Assembly (NCBI GenBank): GCA_016938735.1
Contig: JAFGUB010000052.1
Span: 62,001-126,000, forward strand
Direction: 5' to 3'
Length of the DNA stretch: 64,000 bases
DNA from: Campylobacterales bacterium
GTDB taxonomy: Bacteria > Campylobacterota > Campylobacteria > Campylobacterales > Sulfurimonadaceae
Numbering within the stretch: position 1 is the stretch's first letter; every line of letters starts with the position of its first letter. Below the pieces are notes generated by a model. It was not told the origin of the DNA. It ran no database searches and was given only the letters and a program-made list of their open reading frames with translations. The translations under genes and the position numbers were made by a program. Below, piece by piece: positions 48,087 through 55,726 of this stretch.

Positions 48087-49117
48087 CAAATCACCTCAAT
48101 CAGCGGCATCTTGGGCGAAGTCGTCTCGCCGATCGGCTCAAGCTCCAGTCCATAGCGGCGCGTCACCTCCAAAAATGCCGCCACGCTTTCGCGTGCCACC
48201 ACACACAGCAGTCCGCCGGAGGTCTGCGCGTCGCAAAAGAGATCTTGTTGCGCCGCACTGAGCGGCCCCAGATGCGCCTTGTAACTCTCAAAATTTCGCC
48301 GCGTGCCGCCGGGGACGCAGCCAAGGGCCTGATAGTGCACCGCGCCCTCTAGCAGCGGCACCGCGTCAGCGTAGATGAGCGCCCCCACGCCGCTGCCCAG
48401 ACAAATTTCACTCAGATGTCCCATCAGCCCAAAACCCGTCACGTCGGTCATGGCGCTCACCCCTTCGATCTGCGCGATCTCGAAGCCCGCGCGGTTGAGC
48501 GTGCACATCGCATCAATGGCGACCTGCAGCTCAGCAGGCGTGATCTTGCCCTGTTTTTGGGCGGTGGTGAGGATACCCACACCCAGCGGCTTGGTCAAAA
48601 AGAGCAAGGCGTCACTTTGGGCCGTGTTGTTGCGTTTGAGATTGCGGTTTTCGACGATCCCACTTACCGCAAGCCCAAAGATCGGCTCGGGCGCATCGAT
48701 GCTGTGACCGCCGGCAAGCGGAATCCCCGCTTCCTTACATGTAAAGCGTCCCCCTTCAATCACCGCCTTTGCCACATCGCTTGAGAGCAGATTCACCGGC
48801 CAGCCGAAGATGGAGAGCGCCATCAAAGGCCGCCCGCCCATCGCGTAGATGTCGCTGATGGCATTGGTAGCGGCGATCCGCCCGAAGGTAAAGGGATCAT
48901 CCACAATCGGCATGAAAAAATCGGTCGTCGAGAGCATCGAGGTGCCGTTGCCCAGATCATACGCCGCCGCGTCGTCGTTACTACCGTTGCCCACCAGCAA
49001 CTCAGGGCAGACCATAGCGTCGCGTGAACCTTCCAAAATGGCATCGAGCACCTTGGGTGCAATTTTGCAGCCACAGCCCGCACCGTGAGAGTATTGGGTC
49101 AGTTTAATATCACTCAT
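48086..49117 (-). CDS. selD: Selenophosphate synthase
   Basis: A 343-residue enzyme that makes selenophosphate from selenide and ATP. The active-site loop is AGCGCK with Cys15, Cys17 and Lys18, the Cys form rather than the selenocysteine form. The ATP-binding Asp motifs [10 protein letters not shown] and TTDFFMP follow. AAGGTG precedes ATG 49117. A TTACATGTAA copy (48735-48744) encodes FTCKEA. It feeds mnmH and perhaps selenoproteins made elsewhere. Confidence 0.95.
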   Translation of the reverse strand: MSDIKLTQYSHGAGCGCKIAPKVLDAILEGSRDAMVCPELLVGNGSNDDAAAYDLGNGTSMLSTTDFFMPIVDDPFTFGRIAATNAISDIYAMGGRPLMALSIFGWPVNLLSSDVAKAVIEGGRFTCKEAGIPLAGGHSIDAPEPIFGLAVSGIVENRNLKRNNTAQSDALLFLTKPLGVGILTTAQKQGKITPAELQVAIDAMCTLNRAGFEIAQIEGVSAMTDVTGFGLMGHLSEICLGSGVGALIYADAVPLLEGAVHYQALGCVPGGTRRNFESYKAHLGPLSAAQQDLFCDAQTSGGLLCVVARESVAAFLEVTRRYGLELEPIGETTSPKMPLIEVI

Positions 49118-49176
49118 CAATCACCTTTTTTTCAGCATGATAATCTTCAAGCGCTTAATGATGCTATGCTTCGCTT

Positions 49177-49647
49177 ATGAAAAACATCACCATTCCTTAC
49201 TTCGCCACACTGAACCTTGAACACATCGTACTCGATTACAACGGCACCATCGCCAAAGACGGCCTGTTGCTAGACTCCATCAAGCCGCTGCTTGCCCTGC
49301 TGGCCGCACACTACCGCTTGCATGTCATCACCGCCGATACCTTTGGCAGCGTCCACGCCCAGCTTGAGGGGATTGAGCTTAATGTCGTCGTCTTGCAAAG
49401 CACCGATCATAGCGCCGAAAAAGCCGACTTCATCCGCACGCTCGGCGCTGAGTCGTGCGCGGCAATAGGCAACGGCAACAACGACGCGCAGATGCTACAC
49501 ACCGCCGCGCTGGGCATTGCGGTACTAGGAAGTGAAGGGTGCGCCACCGCCACTTTGCTTCAAAGCGATCTTACATGTAAGCACATTAGCGAAGCGCTCG
49601 AACTGTTCCTGCACGAAAAAAGGCTGATCGCCACTCTTCGCCGCTAA
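49177..49647 (+). CDS. HAD-family phosphatase-like protein
   Basis: A 156-residue HAD domain without a cap. Motif I is DYNGTIAKDG, where the second Asp of the usual DxDGT is Asn, and motif IV is GNGNNDAQML, as in P-type ATPase-like single-domain HAD proteins. The DxN change may alter or abolish phosphoaspartate chemistry. TTACATGTAA (49571-49580) encodes LTCK. It is divergent from selD. Confidence 0.78.
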   Translation: MKNITIPYFATLNLEHIVLDYNGTIAKDGLLLDSIKPLLALLAAHYRLHVITADTFGSVHAQLEGIELNVVVLQSTDHSAEKADFIRTLGAESCAAIGNGNNDAQMLHTAALGIAVLGSEGCATATLLQSDLTCKHISEALELFLHEKRLIATLRR

Positions 49648-49702
49648 AATCAATCGCTTTTAAGGAATAGCTCGCTATCCTTTCGGCCTTCATTCATTTA
49701 AC

Positions 49703-49789
49703 GCGCTCGTGGTGAAATTGGTAGACACGCTAGATTCAGGTTCTAGTGGCCGAAAGGCTGTGGAGGTTCAAGTCCTCTCGAGCGCACCA
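49703..49789 (+). tRNA. tRNA-Leu (anticodon CAG)
   Basis: A full cloverleaf: acceptor GCGCTCG/CGAGCGC, anticodon stem CTAGA/TCTAG with loop TTCAGGT (anticodon CAG), long variable arm GGCCGAAAGGCT, T-arm GAGG-TTCAAGT-CCTC and an encoded CCA. A mobile element is inserted in it: a second, different 3' half lies at 57634-57691. Confidence 0.95.
49730..49748 (+). repeat. attL core inside tRNA-Leu
   Basis: Nineteen-base core covering the anticodon stem-loop, identical to attR at 57634-57652. Confidence 0.85.
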
Positions 49790-49790
49790 C

Positions 49791-50378
49791 CCCTAAAATA
49801 GGGACTTTCAAAGCCCTCAACCCCTTCAAAAAAAACGCTTTAAGCTTTCATCAATTGCGGTAAAATTGCGGTTTTTGGAAAAAAAGACGTAGCGTTTACG
49901 GTTTGGCTCTTCAAGCTTGATTGTAAGTTTCTCGCAAAAAAACTCAAACAACGATCCACCTCAACCCGCTTTTTGCTTCGCGTCTGCTTCGTTTTGCTTG
50001 CACTTTGCTTTCGGTCTGCTTTGGTTTTGTTCTGCAATAACCATTGGTTACGGTTCGGTTTTCCATTATGAAGGCGTACAGAAAACCCAAATAACCCACT
50101 GGGTTTTTAGAAAGCGTTCGGTTTTCCATTATGGAGCGCTCATCCTGCGCCGGGGTTGCAGTTGGTAGTTTTTCGATTTCACAAAAAAATGAAAACGGAA
50201 ATAAATGCTCTTCCTTCGCCGGGGATCAAAGAGGGTTTTGCGCCGCAACGATTCATAAAGTTGCGAATCGTTATTGAGTTTTGGTTATTCATAAATCTAT
50301 GAACAATCAAATCTTCACCAATGGCGCATATTTGCCCGACGATCAACGATCCAGCCGCCGGACGAGCGCAGTATGGGT
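49791..50378. other. Repeat-dense noncoding left end of the element
   Basis: I see no gene here. It holds: an inverted repeat CCCTA-AAA-TAGGG (49791-49803); ATTGCGGT twice (49854-49861, 49865-49872); an 18-base direct repeat GTTCGGTTTTCCATTATG (50053-50070 and 50116-50133) around a hairpin AACCC-ACT-GGGTT (50093-50105); overlapping alternative hairpins CGCAAC/GTTGCG (50244-50265) and AACGATTC/GAATCGTT (50247-50272); and TTCATA-AATC-TATGAA (50288-50303). This density suggests integrase arm sites plus a replication origin, packaging site or control region. Confidence 0.6.
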
Positions 50379-50609
50379 TCAGCTCTCTTTAGCGTGTGTC
50401 GCGCTCCAGCGCTCCAGCTCCTCAACCGTGGGCATGTCGTGCAGCAATGGCCGGAATTTGAAATAAAACCGCAACGCCTCTTCGATGATCGCTGCTTTTG
50501 AGCTATGGGCTGATTCGGCTTCGAGTCGATAAAATGATGTCGTGTCGATGGATGTGCGGATGCTGTGTCTCATAGCGAGATTATTGCGCAGCGGTTGAGA
50601 TTTCGGCAT
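50379..50609 (-). CDS. Ribbon-helix-helix-like small protein 1
   Basis: A 76-residue protein whose centre, IRTSIDTTSFYRLEAESAHS followed by SKAAIIEEALRFYF, has the strand-helix-helix pattern of CopG/Arc-type DNA-binding proteins. It is the leftmost gene of the element. Starts at 50624 and 50573 are also possible; none has a good ribosome-binding site. It could be a regulator or an antitoxin; no toxin is adjacent. Confidence 0.55.
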   Translation of the reverse strand: MPKSQPLRNNLAMRHSIRTSIDTTSFYRLEAESAHSSKAAIIEEALRFYFKFRPLLHDMPTVEELERWSATHAKES

Positions 50610-50647
50610 GGAGTCTTTTTGCATCCGATAAAGAAGAAGATTTTGCG

Positions 50648-50875
50648 CTATGGGTTCAGCTCTTTTTTTGCGTGCGCCGTGCTCTTCTTCGTCCTCGTGC
50701 CAAACATCTCTCCCGCCTCATCATAGGCTTTTTGAAATGTCGGGGATTCGTGCAGGATCGCTTCAATCACTTTACCAAAGCTTACTCCCCGCTCTTCTTT
50801 GAGGATCTCAATCGCAACGGCTGCTTGCATCTCAATCGTGGATCGTGCGAGATAAACGCGTGTAGGTTTTTTCAT
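50648..50875 (-). CDS. Ribbon-helix-helix-like small protein 2
   Basis: A 75-residue protein beginning KKPTRVYLARSTIEMQAAVAI and then a helix GVSFGKVIEAILHES, again a strand-helix-helix outline. The similarity in size and layout to the neighbour suggests an old duplication or a regulatory pair. A start at 50926 is possible. Confidence 0.5.
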   Translation of the reverse strand: MKKPTRVYLARSTIEMQAAVAIEILKEERGVSFGKVIEAILHESPTFQKAYDEAGEMFGTRTKKSTAHAKKELNP

Positions 50876-50947
50876 GGCGATAATGTAGTGCAGCGACTTT
50901 TTGAGCAGTATGGGGCTTTTTCTCATTTTTGAGTAAAAAGATGATCG

Positions 50948-50957
50948 TTACATGTAA
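50948..50957. repeat. TTACATGTAA palindrome inside the element
   Basis: Exact copy next to the 12-base tandem repeats; shows that the motif has reached or came with the mobile DNA. Confidence 0.9.
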
Positions 50958-50960
50958 GCC

Positions 50961-51008
50961 CTTCGTAAGGGGCTTCGTAAGGGGGTTCGTAAGGGGGTTC
51001 GTAGGGGG
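50961..51008. repeat. Four tandem 12-base repeats (SYTTCGTAAGGGG-like)
   Basis: Units CTTCGTAAGGGG, CTTCGTAAGGGG, GTTCGTAAGGGG, GTTCGTAGGGGG lie end to end. They resemble replication or regulatory iterons. A minus-strand frame through them would give TNPL/TKPL peptide repeats, but it has no good start, so coding is doubtful. Confidence 0.75.
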
Positions 51009-51160
51009 TTGCACCCTTTGGGGCTGTGAGGAATAGCGCATATTTCGCTTAGGCGCAACGATCCTGTGCGCGCACCGTGTATTGGTACGCCTTTGGGATT
51101 TTTAGCGCTGTGGCTTGCGTAGCTGTCTGATATGGCCGTTGATGACGTTGAATGCGCCGC

Positions 51161-51673
51161 TCATGCCGCTGATGCGCTTTCGGGGGTTTGCCGCAAAGCT
51201 TCAATTGCATCTTGAAAGGTCTCTTGAAGCAGCGCTCTATCAAAGGAATTTTGGACAATGATTTTGACGATAGCGTCGTGATGATGTTGCGGGATCGCCT
51301 CAAGGATGCCCCGCGTCGTGTCCAGCAAAACAGAATTGACCGTGTTTGCCGTAACACAATCAGCTTGAAACTCTTCGCGCAGTACGTCCGGCACTTCGCC
51401 AAACTGTTCAACCGAAAAACCGCATTCAAGGCTCTTAATCTTGGAATATGGATCGACTTCCGTTTTTGCAGAATGTAGCGCCGTAATGTCTGCGCTCATT
51501 CCGATTGATAAGGGCAATTCCGCCCGATAATTCGCATATCGTCGGACTGAGTCCACCGCATCAAACTTCTTTTGAGCGTCGGGCTGTAAAATCCCCTTCT
51601 TAACGAGCGTGCGCACCTGTCTATCGCTGATCCCTAAAAGCTGTGATAGCTCTTTTTGATTCAATTTCTTCAT
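51161..51673 (-). CDS. Small-terminase (Nu1)-like HTH protein
   Basis: A 170-residue protein. The first 40 residues, MKKLNQKELSQLLGISDRQV and then RTLVKKGILQ, form a winged-HTH start like that of phage Nu1/TerS DNA-packaging subunits; after a middle region, a helical segment, NTVNSVLLDTTRGILEAIPQ, resembles the oligomerisation part. TerS recognises phage pac/cos DNA, and satellites carry their own copy to redirect packaging. AAGGAT precedes ATG 51673. A plain phage regulator is the alternative. Confidence 0.5.
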   Translation of the reverse strand: MKKLNQKELSQLLGISDRQVRTLVKKGILQPDAQKKFDAVDSVRRYANYRAELPLSIGMSADITALHSAKTEVDPYSKIKSLECGFSVEQFGEVPDVLREEFQADCVTANTVNSVLLDTTRGILEAIPQHHHDAIVKIIVQNSFDRALLQETFQDAIEALRQTPESASAA

Positions 51674-51792
51674 AATGATAATCCTTTTCATGTATAGGAA
51701 GCGGAAGCGCTTTTTATTTTTTGAAAAATAGCGAGTTCTTGCGACTCGTAACGCCCGCACGGGGAAAACTGCTAGAAGTACCTTGCGTTTTT

Positions 51793-51990
51793 TTACATCG
51801 TTCCATCCCGTAGCTGCTGCGCCTCCTCAATGGCCTCCACGCTGTCTCTGATGATGTTCTGTAGCAGGTCAAGCGCTAAATGTGCGTGTTCGTCCGTGTG
51901 GCCGCCATCTCCCATTGCTGAAATGAGGCACGCCACGGCTTTGAGCGTATCGATTGGCGCCTCTTTGATCTGGCTGATGGTTACGTGCAT
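51793..51990 (-). CDS. Small acidic unknown protein of the element
   Basis: A 65-residue helical protein, no family recognised. The start at 51990 overlaps a possible 33-codon frame upstream. Confidence 0.45.
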   Translation of the reverse strand: MHVTISQIKEAPIDTLKAVACLISAMGDGGHTDEHAHLALDLLQNIIRDSVEAIEEAQQLRDGTM

Positions 51991-52082
51991 AGGCCACCCC
52001 CACCTGCGGGGTTTGTGCTGATCGAATCGACCTTCGCTATTTGTTTGATGATCGCCTCAAGTAGGCGTATTTTGTACTTCAT
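51981..52082 (-). CDS. Possible 33-residue peptide of the element
   Basis: ATG 52082 to TAA 51981-51983; the stop lies just past the next start, so translation could be coupled. The peptide starts MKYKIRLLEAIIKQIAKVDS and ends in a Gly-rich tail. The ribosome-binding site is weak. Confidence 0.35.
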   Translation of the reverse strand: MKYKIRLLEAIIKQIAKVDSISTNPAGGGGLCT

Positions 52083-52093
52083 AGTTAGATTGG

Positions 52094-52423
52094 TCACTTC
52101 GCTGCCTCACCTTTCAGCTCTTCTAGCCGAAGCTCTGCCATCGCCACGGCGCGCTCATAAACCCGTTTTGCGGCCTCAACGCTTCGCTGCACTTCCAGCT
52201 CTGATTGCATATCCTCGTCGGGCATCAAGTCATAACAGCGGCTTTCGATTTTGCGGCACACTTCCATAATGGCATTGGCGATTCCGGACAGCTCCAGCTC
52301 GTCAAGTTCACCGCCGGATTTATCAAGCAGCTTTGCAATTGACCAAATTGAAGTTTGGTACTGCATGATGTTATCTATGGCCGTGTATGGCACAACTTTT
52401 AGCATTGGTATTGTCTCTCTCAT
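52094..52423 (-). CDS. Unknown helical protein of the element
   Basis: A 109-residue protein, mostly helical and rich in Glu, Ala and Arg; no family recognised. A longer frame could start at TTG 52543, but ATG 52423 has a strong GGCAGGAG and overlaps the stop of a 16-codon leader frame (ATGA). Confidence 0.55.
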   Translation of the reverse strand: MRETIPMLKVVPYTAIDNIMQYQTSIWSIAKLLDKSGGELDELELSGIANAIMEVCRKIESRCYDLMPDEDMQSELEVQRSVEAAKRVYERAVAMAELRLEELKGEAAK

Positions 52424-52470
52424 GTTTTGCTCCTGCCTGTCGGCTCGATGTGTTTGATAAGCTTGCTCAT
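52420..52470 (-). CDS. Possible 16-residue leader peptide
   Basis: ATG 52470 has ACAGGAGATTTTACA before it and the frame MSKLIKHIEPTGRSKT ends at TGA 52420-52422, overlapping the next ATG. This is the layout of a translational-coupling leader. Confidence 0.35.
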   Translation of the reverse strand: MSKLIKHIEPTGRSKT

Positions 52471-52539
52471 TGTAAAATCTCCTGTAATCTTTTTTTTGAT
52501 TGCCGCCGTGACCACCGACCAAAGCGCCGCGGCGTTTAT

Positions 52540-52734
52540 TCAACGATCCTGCTTGTAGTGCCGGATCGCCTCTTTGATCTCATCCACGTTCGTTTCCATG
52601 GACTCCATCAACTCCTTACATGTAAAGCCGTCTACAACATGCTGATAAAGCTTTGTTCGTGTCTTCTTCCATTCGTTAAGCGTAGCCGGTCGAAGTTCGA
52701 GCCGTCTTGCTATTTCACGATCACTAATCCCCAT
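52540..52734 (-). CDS. Small HTH DNA-binding protein of the element
   Basis: A 64-residue protein with an N-terminal helix-turn-helix (MGISDREIARRLELRPATLN), likely a regulator. AGGAGAAAC precedes ATG 52734. The gap upstream holds a good promoter flanked by two direct repeats, suggesting self-regulation. TTACATGTAA (52616-52625) is in the gene, read FTCKEL. Confidence 0.62.
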   Translation of the reverse strand: MGISDREIARRLELRPATLNEWKKTRTKLYQHVVDGFTCKELMESMETNVDEIKEAIRHYKQDR

Positions 52735-52753
52735 GTTTCTCCTTTCATTGTTT

Positions 52754-52831
52754 CGCTATTGGTATCAATAGACTTATGATTGTATCTTTATTAGCACCAT
52801 TAAGTCAATAGTGAAACGCTATCAGTATCAA
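52754..52831 (-). promoter_or_regulatory. Promoter and paired operators before the HTH gene
   Basis: On the minus strand, -35 TTGACT (52803-52808), an 18-base spacer and -10 TACAAT (52779-52784). A 15-base direct repeat lies just outside each element: CGCTATTGGTATCAA (52754-52768) and CGCTATCAGTATCAA (52817-52831), two differences. This looks like a repressor-controlled promoter. Confidence 0.6.
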
Positions 52832-52856
52832 GCATGTCTTGCTGATCCGGCACATT

Positions 52857-53039
52857 TCACCGGATCACCTCACCGCCCAGCTCAAGCAATGTTATCTTTG
52901 CCGCGTGGTCTGGCTCTAGCCCGTCTCGAGTCATGGCTACGATCCGCGCTCGATGTTGCTGTGATAGACTCGCAACCATTCTGGCATCTTCGCCCCATGC
53001 GTAATAGCCGCCGCGCTCTCTGCGCTCCAGCCGCTTCAT
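52857..53039 (-). CDS. 60-residue unknown protein of the element
   Basis: A 60-residue Arg-rich protein coupled to the upstream 191-residue gene by ATGA overlap, with GGAGCATGCACG before the start. No family recognised. Confidence 0.5.
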   Translation of the reverse strand: MKRLERRERGGYYAWGEDARMVASLSQQHRARIVAMTRDGLEPDHAAKITLLELGGEVIR

Positions 53040-53611
53040 CGTGCATGCTCCCCATGTGCAAGCAGCTCATTGAATAGGATCGCATTGCGCAGACGTTCAA
53101 GCACTTCTTTTGCCCCATGTGCGATAAGTTCTCCGTGGTCGAATCCGGCCACGTTGTTAAACTCTGCAAGTTTTTCAAGTGCGCTGAGTAGTTCGGGTTT
53201 GATCTCTGATGTGTAGCGCTTCCGTACCGCCTCAAGGCTCTTGGATCGTGTGGCTGATCGTGCTGCTGCTGCTGCTTGAATATCAGCTCTCTTTTGTTCG
53301 GCTGTCTCTCTGATCGAATCTAAAACCATCTGCGCCGCGCTAACGCCTGCCTGCTGTGCTAAAATCTCGAATTCGTCCAGCGTTTGAGCGTTTTCGATAA
53401 AGTCCAAAGCTTTTTGAGCAGCCGCCCGCTGTTCATCAGAGAGTAGCGTGTAAAGTTCGCCAAACTCATCTTGGATCGTGCGCAGCCTTGGACGCTCAAG
53501 CCCTTCGACCATGTGGCTCTTAGCATTCGCCATTCGTAGGATTGTCTCTTGGTTTTCGCGGTTGTGCGCCTCGATTTGTTCCTGCGTCAGTTGATGTTTT
53601 GTGTATGACAT
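53036..53611 (-). CDS. Unknown 191-residue helical protein of the element
   Basis: Mostly helical, rich in Ala, Glu and Gln, with a likely coiled coil at about residues 90-150. No family recognised; could be a scaffold or DNA-binding protein. GGAAAAC precedes the start, and a 266-base noncoding gap with direct repeats lies upstream. Confidence 0.6.
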   Translation of the reverse strand: MSYTKHQLTQEQIEAHNRENQETILRMANAKSHMVEGLERPRLRTIQDEFGELYTLLSDEQRAAAQKALDFIENAQTLDEFEILAQQAGVSAAQMVLDSIRETAEQKRADIQAAAAARSATRSKSLEAVRKRYTSEIKPELLSALEKLAEFNNVAGFDHGELIAHGAKEVLERLRNAILFNELLAHGEHAR

Positions 53612-53780
53612 TTTTTGTTTTCCTTTTTTCCTGATAAAAGATAATCTCCCAAAGCGACTCCCCGCCGCTCACCTCGGATGCACCCGCTCAAGCTCTCCTT
53701 GAAGAGAGTTTTGGCTGATGCAGGCCGCTTGCTCTTTGCCCTGTGCTGAGGCTATCGACTCTCTGCCATACCCCATAAGC

Positions 53781-53876
53781 AAGAGCGTGTGCAACAAATC
53801 CCCTGAAACGCCCTATAATAGGAGCCTCCAGCGGATGGCACTTAGCCTTATAATATGTCAAGAGCGTGTGCAACAT
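53781..53876. repeat. Direct repeats in the 53612-53877 gap
   Basis: CAAGAGCGTGTGCAACA occurs at 53781-53797 and 53859-53875 (78-base period). TATAAT-like strings accompany each (TATAATAGG near 53815, TATAATATG near 53850). They may be operators or promoters for the 191-residue gene. Confidence 0.5.
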
Positions 53877-53877
53877 T

Positions 53878-54597
53878 TCACCTCATCCAGCGCCATAATG
53901 TGGAGCGGTTAATGCCTAGCTCTGAGCATATTTCGATGTCGCTTTTACCTTCGTCCTTCAACGTCAGCGCCGCCGTCTTCTTCGTCTCTTTATCTGCTGA
54001 CCTCTTCGCATTCGTAAGCGCAGCTCCTTTTCGTCTTGAATGTTTTAGCTCATCCGCTGAGAGCTTCACCGGCCATTCGTCGCAATGATCCAGCGCAAAC
54101 TTGTAGGCACTGATCGCACGACGCATAGTCTGTCTGATTCCTTCGTCGTTGCCTGCGACTTCATTGAAGCGCATGGAAACCGCGATTAGCTGCTCTAAAT
54201 GTAGTCGCTGCTCGAAATGAAGTCTCTTTCCATGTCTGCATAGCATCTTGTACGCCTCTTTTTTTCCCTGAGGAAACTGAGGAGCAGGAAATTTCACGAA
54301 TGCCGGGAAATGCTGCCCCAGCTCTTTGATGGTATAGAGACGATCCGGCACTGTGTCGATGGGCTGCTGCCATTCGCGCAGTTCGCAGCGCTTCAGCCGG
54401 TTCATGACCTGCACCTTGATTGCTGCCACCCGCTGCCACTCTCGCCAGCTCTGCGGTGCAAACTCGAATTGATAAGATGCTTCAATCGTCGTTTTGCCAT
54501 CGCTCCTGCTGAGCCGCCGCTCATTTGATGGAGGAGGGAGCGCTCGTAGGTCTGACTCGAATATGGCAGGGACATTAAGCCTGATGCCCCACTGCAT
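53878..54597 (-). CDS. HTH-containing unknown protein of the element
   Basis: A 239-residue protein. The last 30 residues, KDEGKSDIEICSELGINRST and LWRWMR, form a resolvase/transposase-type helix-turn-helix; the rest has no recognised domain. It occupies the place where satellites often carry a replication initiator, but no primase or helicase motif is visible. It overlaps the HNH gene by 23 bases. Confidence 0.6.
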   Translation of the reverse strand: MQWGIRLNVPAIFESDLRALPPPSNERRLSRSDGKTTIEASYQFEFAPQSWREWQRVAAIKVQVMNRLKRCELREWQQPIDTVPDRLYTIKELGQHFPAFVKFPAPQFPQGKKEAYKMLCRHGKRLHFEQRLHLEQLIAVSMRFNEVAGNDEGIRQTMRRAISAYKFALDHCDEWPVKLSADELKHSRRKGAALTNAKRSADKETKKTAALTLKDEGKSDIEICSELGINRSTLWRWMR

Positions 54598-55108
54598 AAT
54601 AAGGCACCGTCACGGCGCAGTAGTGCGCGCAGTTCTCTTTTGTCGTCGTCCACTCAAGATTCTCGGTTCGGTTATCAACCTTGACCAAATTTTTATGATT
54701 GACAAAATCTTTGCCCTCGACCTTTTCGAGAAACGCATCCGCAACGATCCGATGAACAAACAAGCTGTGCTGCTGCATAAACCTGTCGCGAAGCACAACG
54801 CGAAGGTATCCGTTTTTCGTCAGCGTGGGCCGTATCCATAAGCCGCTGTGCCGTCGTCCACCTCTGCGCCCTGGTTCGTGTCTTCGATGTGAGAATATTC
54901 GCCCAAAGCTCGTTATGCTGTACAAGCCTTCAAAGCCCTCAATATTCCGGATCGCTTCATCTTTGTGTAGCAGAATCGTCCGCATAAGGCGGTTTTGCTG
55001 CTGCCTGTGTAGCGCTTTCGTGGTATCATTCTTTTTGATTTTCTTCGCATGGTCTGCGCCGCCGTCCTTCGTCAAAACTTCAGCGGTGCGGTTCTGTGTT
55101 ATCTTCAT
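54575..55108 (-). CDS. NUMOD4/HNH endonuclease
   Basis: A 177-residue protein with a NUMOD4 segment (EGFEGLYSITSFGRIFSHRR) and an HNH core in which the metal His/Asn fall in VHRIVADAFL, VNHKNLVKVDNRTENLEW and TTKENCAHY. Such enzymes are homing or phage nucleases. AAGGGCAGG precedes the start. Complete, so likely active. Confidence 0.8.
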   Translation of the reverse strand: MKITQNRTAEVLTKDGGADHAKKIKKNDTTKALHRQQQNRLMRTILLHKDEAIRNIEGFEGLYSITSFGRIFSHRRHEPGRRGGRRHSGLWIRPTLTKNGYLRVVLRDRFMQQHSLFVHRIVADAFLEKVEGKDFVNHKNLVKVDNRTENLEWTTTKENCAHYCAVTVPYYAVGHQA

Positions 55109-55118
55109 CGCCTGCCCT

Positions 55119-55442
55119 TCACTTCAGCTTGATCAAAATCTTTTTGCGTTCCGGCTTTGGATGGTTCACTACCCAATCGACCGCCATTAAAAAGCTGCTC
55201 ATTCCCTCAACTTTTTGCAGAAAATCCGTAAAGTTTCCACTGAATTTTGAAGGCCACTCCTCGCTAATCTTCCCATTGCTCCAAAGTTGGAACTCTCTAC
55301 CTTTCGCCTTAAAAAACTGCTCTGTGCCCGCCCCTTGTCGTGATTCGATTTTGTAGCCCCGCAACTCAAGCAGGCGGATAACCTCTTTTTGGTCTGCATT
55401 AACGGTTTTGACGATTTCGAGCTTTTGTTGATAGGTTAGCAT
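55119..55442 (-). CDS. Unknown 107-residue protein of the element
   Basis: Begins MLTYQQKLEIVKTVNADQKE, basic, with a C-terminal NHPKPERKKILIKLK. No family recognised. It overlaps the AlpA-like gene by 7 bases. Confidence 0.55.
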   Translation of the reverse strand: MLTYQQKLEIVKTVNADQKEVIRLLELRGYKIESRQGAGTEQFFKAKGREFQLWSNGKISEEWPSKFSGNFTDFLQKVEGMSSFLMAVDWVVNHPKPERKKILIKLK

Positions 55443-55630
55443 CGGACACCGCCTTGCTCGATCCATGAATCAAGTTCGAGTCGATCAAAAATGATCTTTC
55501 GCCCGATTCGTTTGTGCGGGACTTTTCGCTCAAAAATGAGTTTTCTTAAATGACTCTCTCCGAATGGGTATTCGTCAATTGTCTGCCTAAAATCCAAAAA
55601 ACGGTTTTGGGTTTTGGTTTCGTTTTGCAT
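55436..55630 (-). CDS. AlpA/excisionase-like HTH protein
   Basis: A 64-residue protein with the excisionase-type winged HTH: EYPFGESHLRKLIFERKVPH and KRIGRKIIFDRLELDSWIEQ. AlpA-type proteins switch on or direct excision by integrase, and are a hallmark of Gram-negative phage satellites. GGAGTAACC precedes the start. Confidence 0.75.
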   Translation of the reverse strand: MQNETKTQNRFLDFRQTIDEYPFGESHLRKLIFERKVPHKRIGRKIIFDRLELDSWIEQGGVRC

Positions 55631-55726
55631 GTTTGGTTACTCCTTGATTTTGTCTTTCAAGGCGTAGTATGCAGAAATGCGTTTACCACTTTTTTGCGAG
55701 TAGTTTTTTTTTGGTAAAAGCCCCTA

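Noticed and set aside
50961-51008. CRISPR-like array
   Set aside because: Units are 12 bases, tandem and without spacers; there are no cas genes.
50832-51041. Gene encoding a TNPL/TKPL repeat peptide
   Set aside because: It lies across the 12-base repeats, has no ribosome-binding site, and overlaps a better-supported gene.
51049-51429. Second protein in another frame over the TerS-like gene
   Set aside because: It is basic, low-complexity and without a start signal, as expected of a shadow frame.
53688-53876. Coding frame in the 53612-53877 gap
   Set aside because: No ribosome-binding site, and the region has repeat and promoter-like content.
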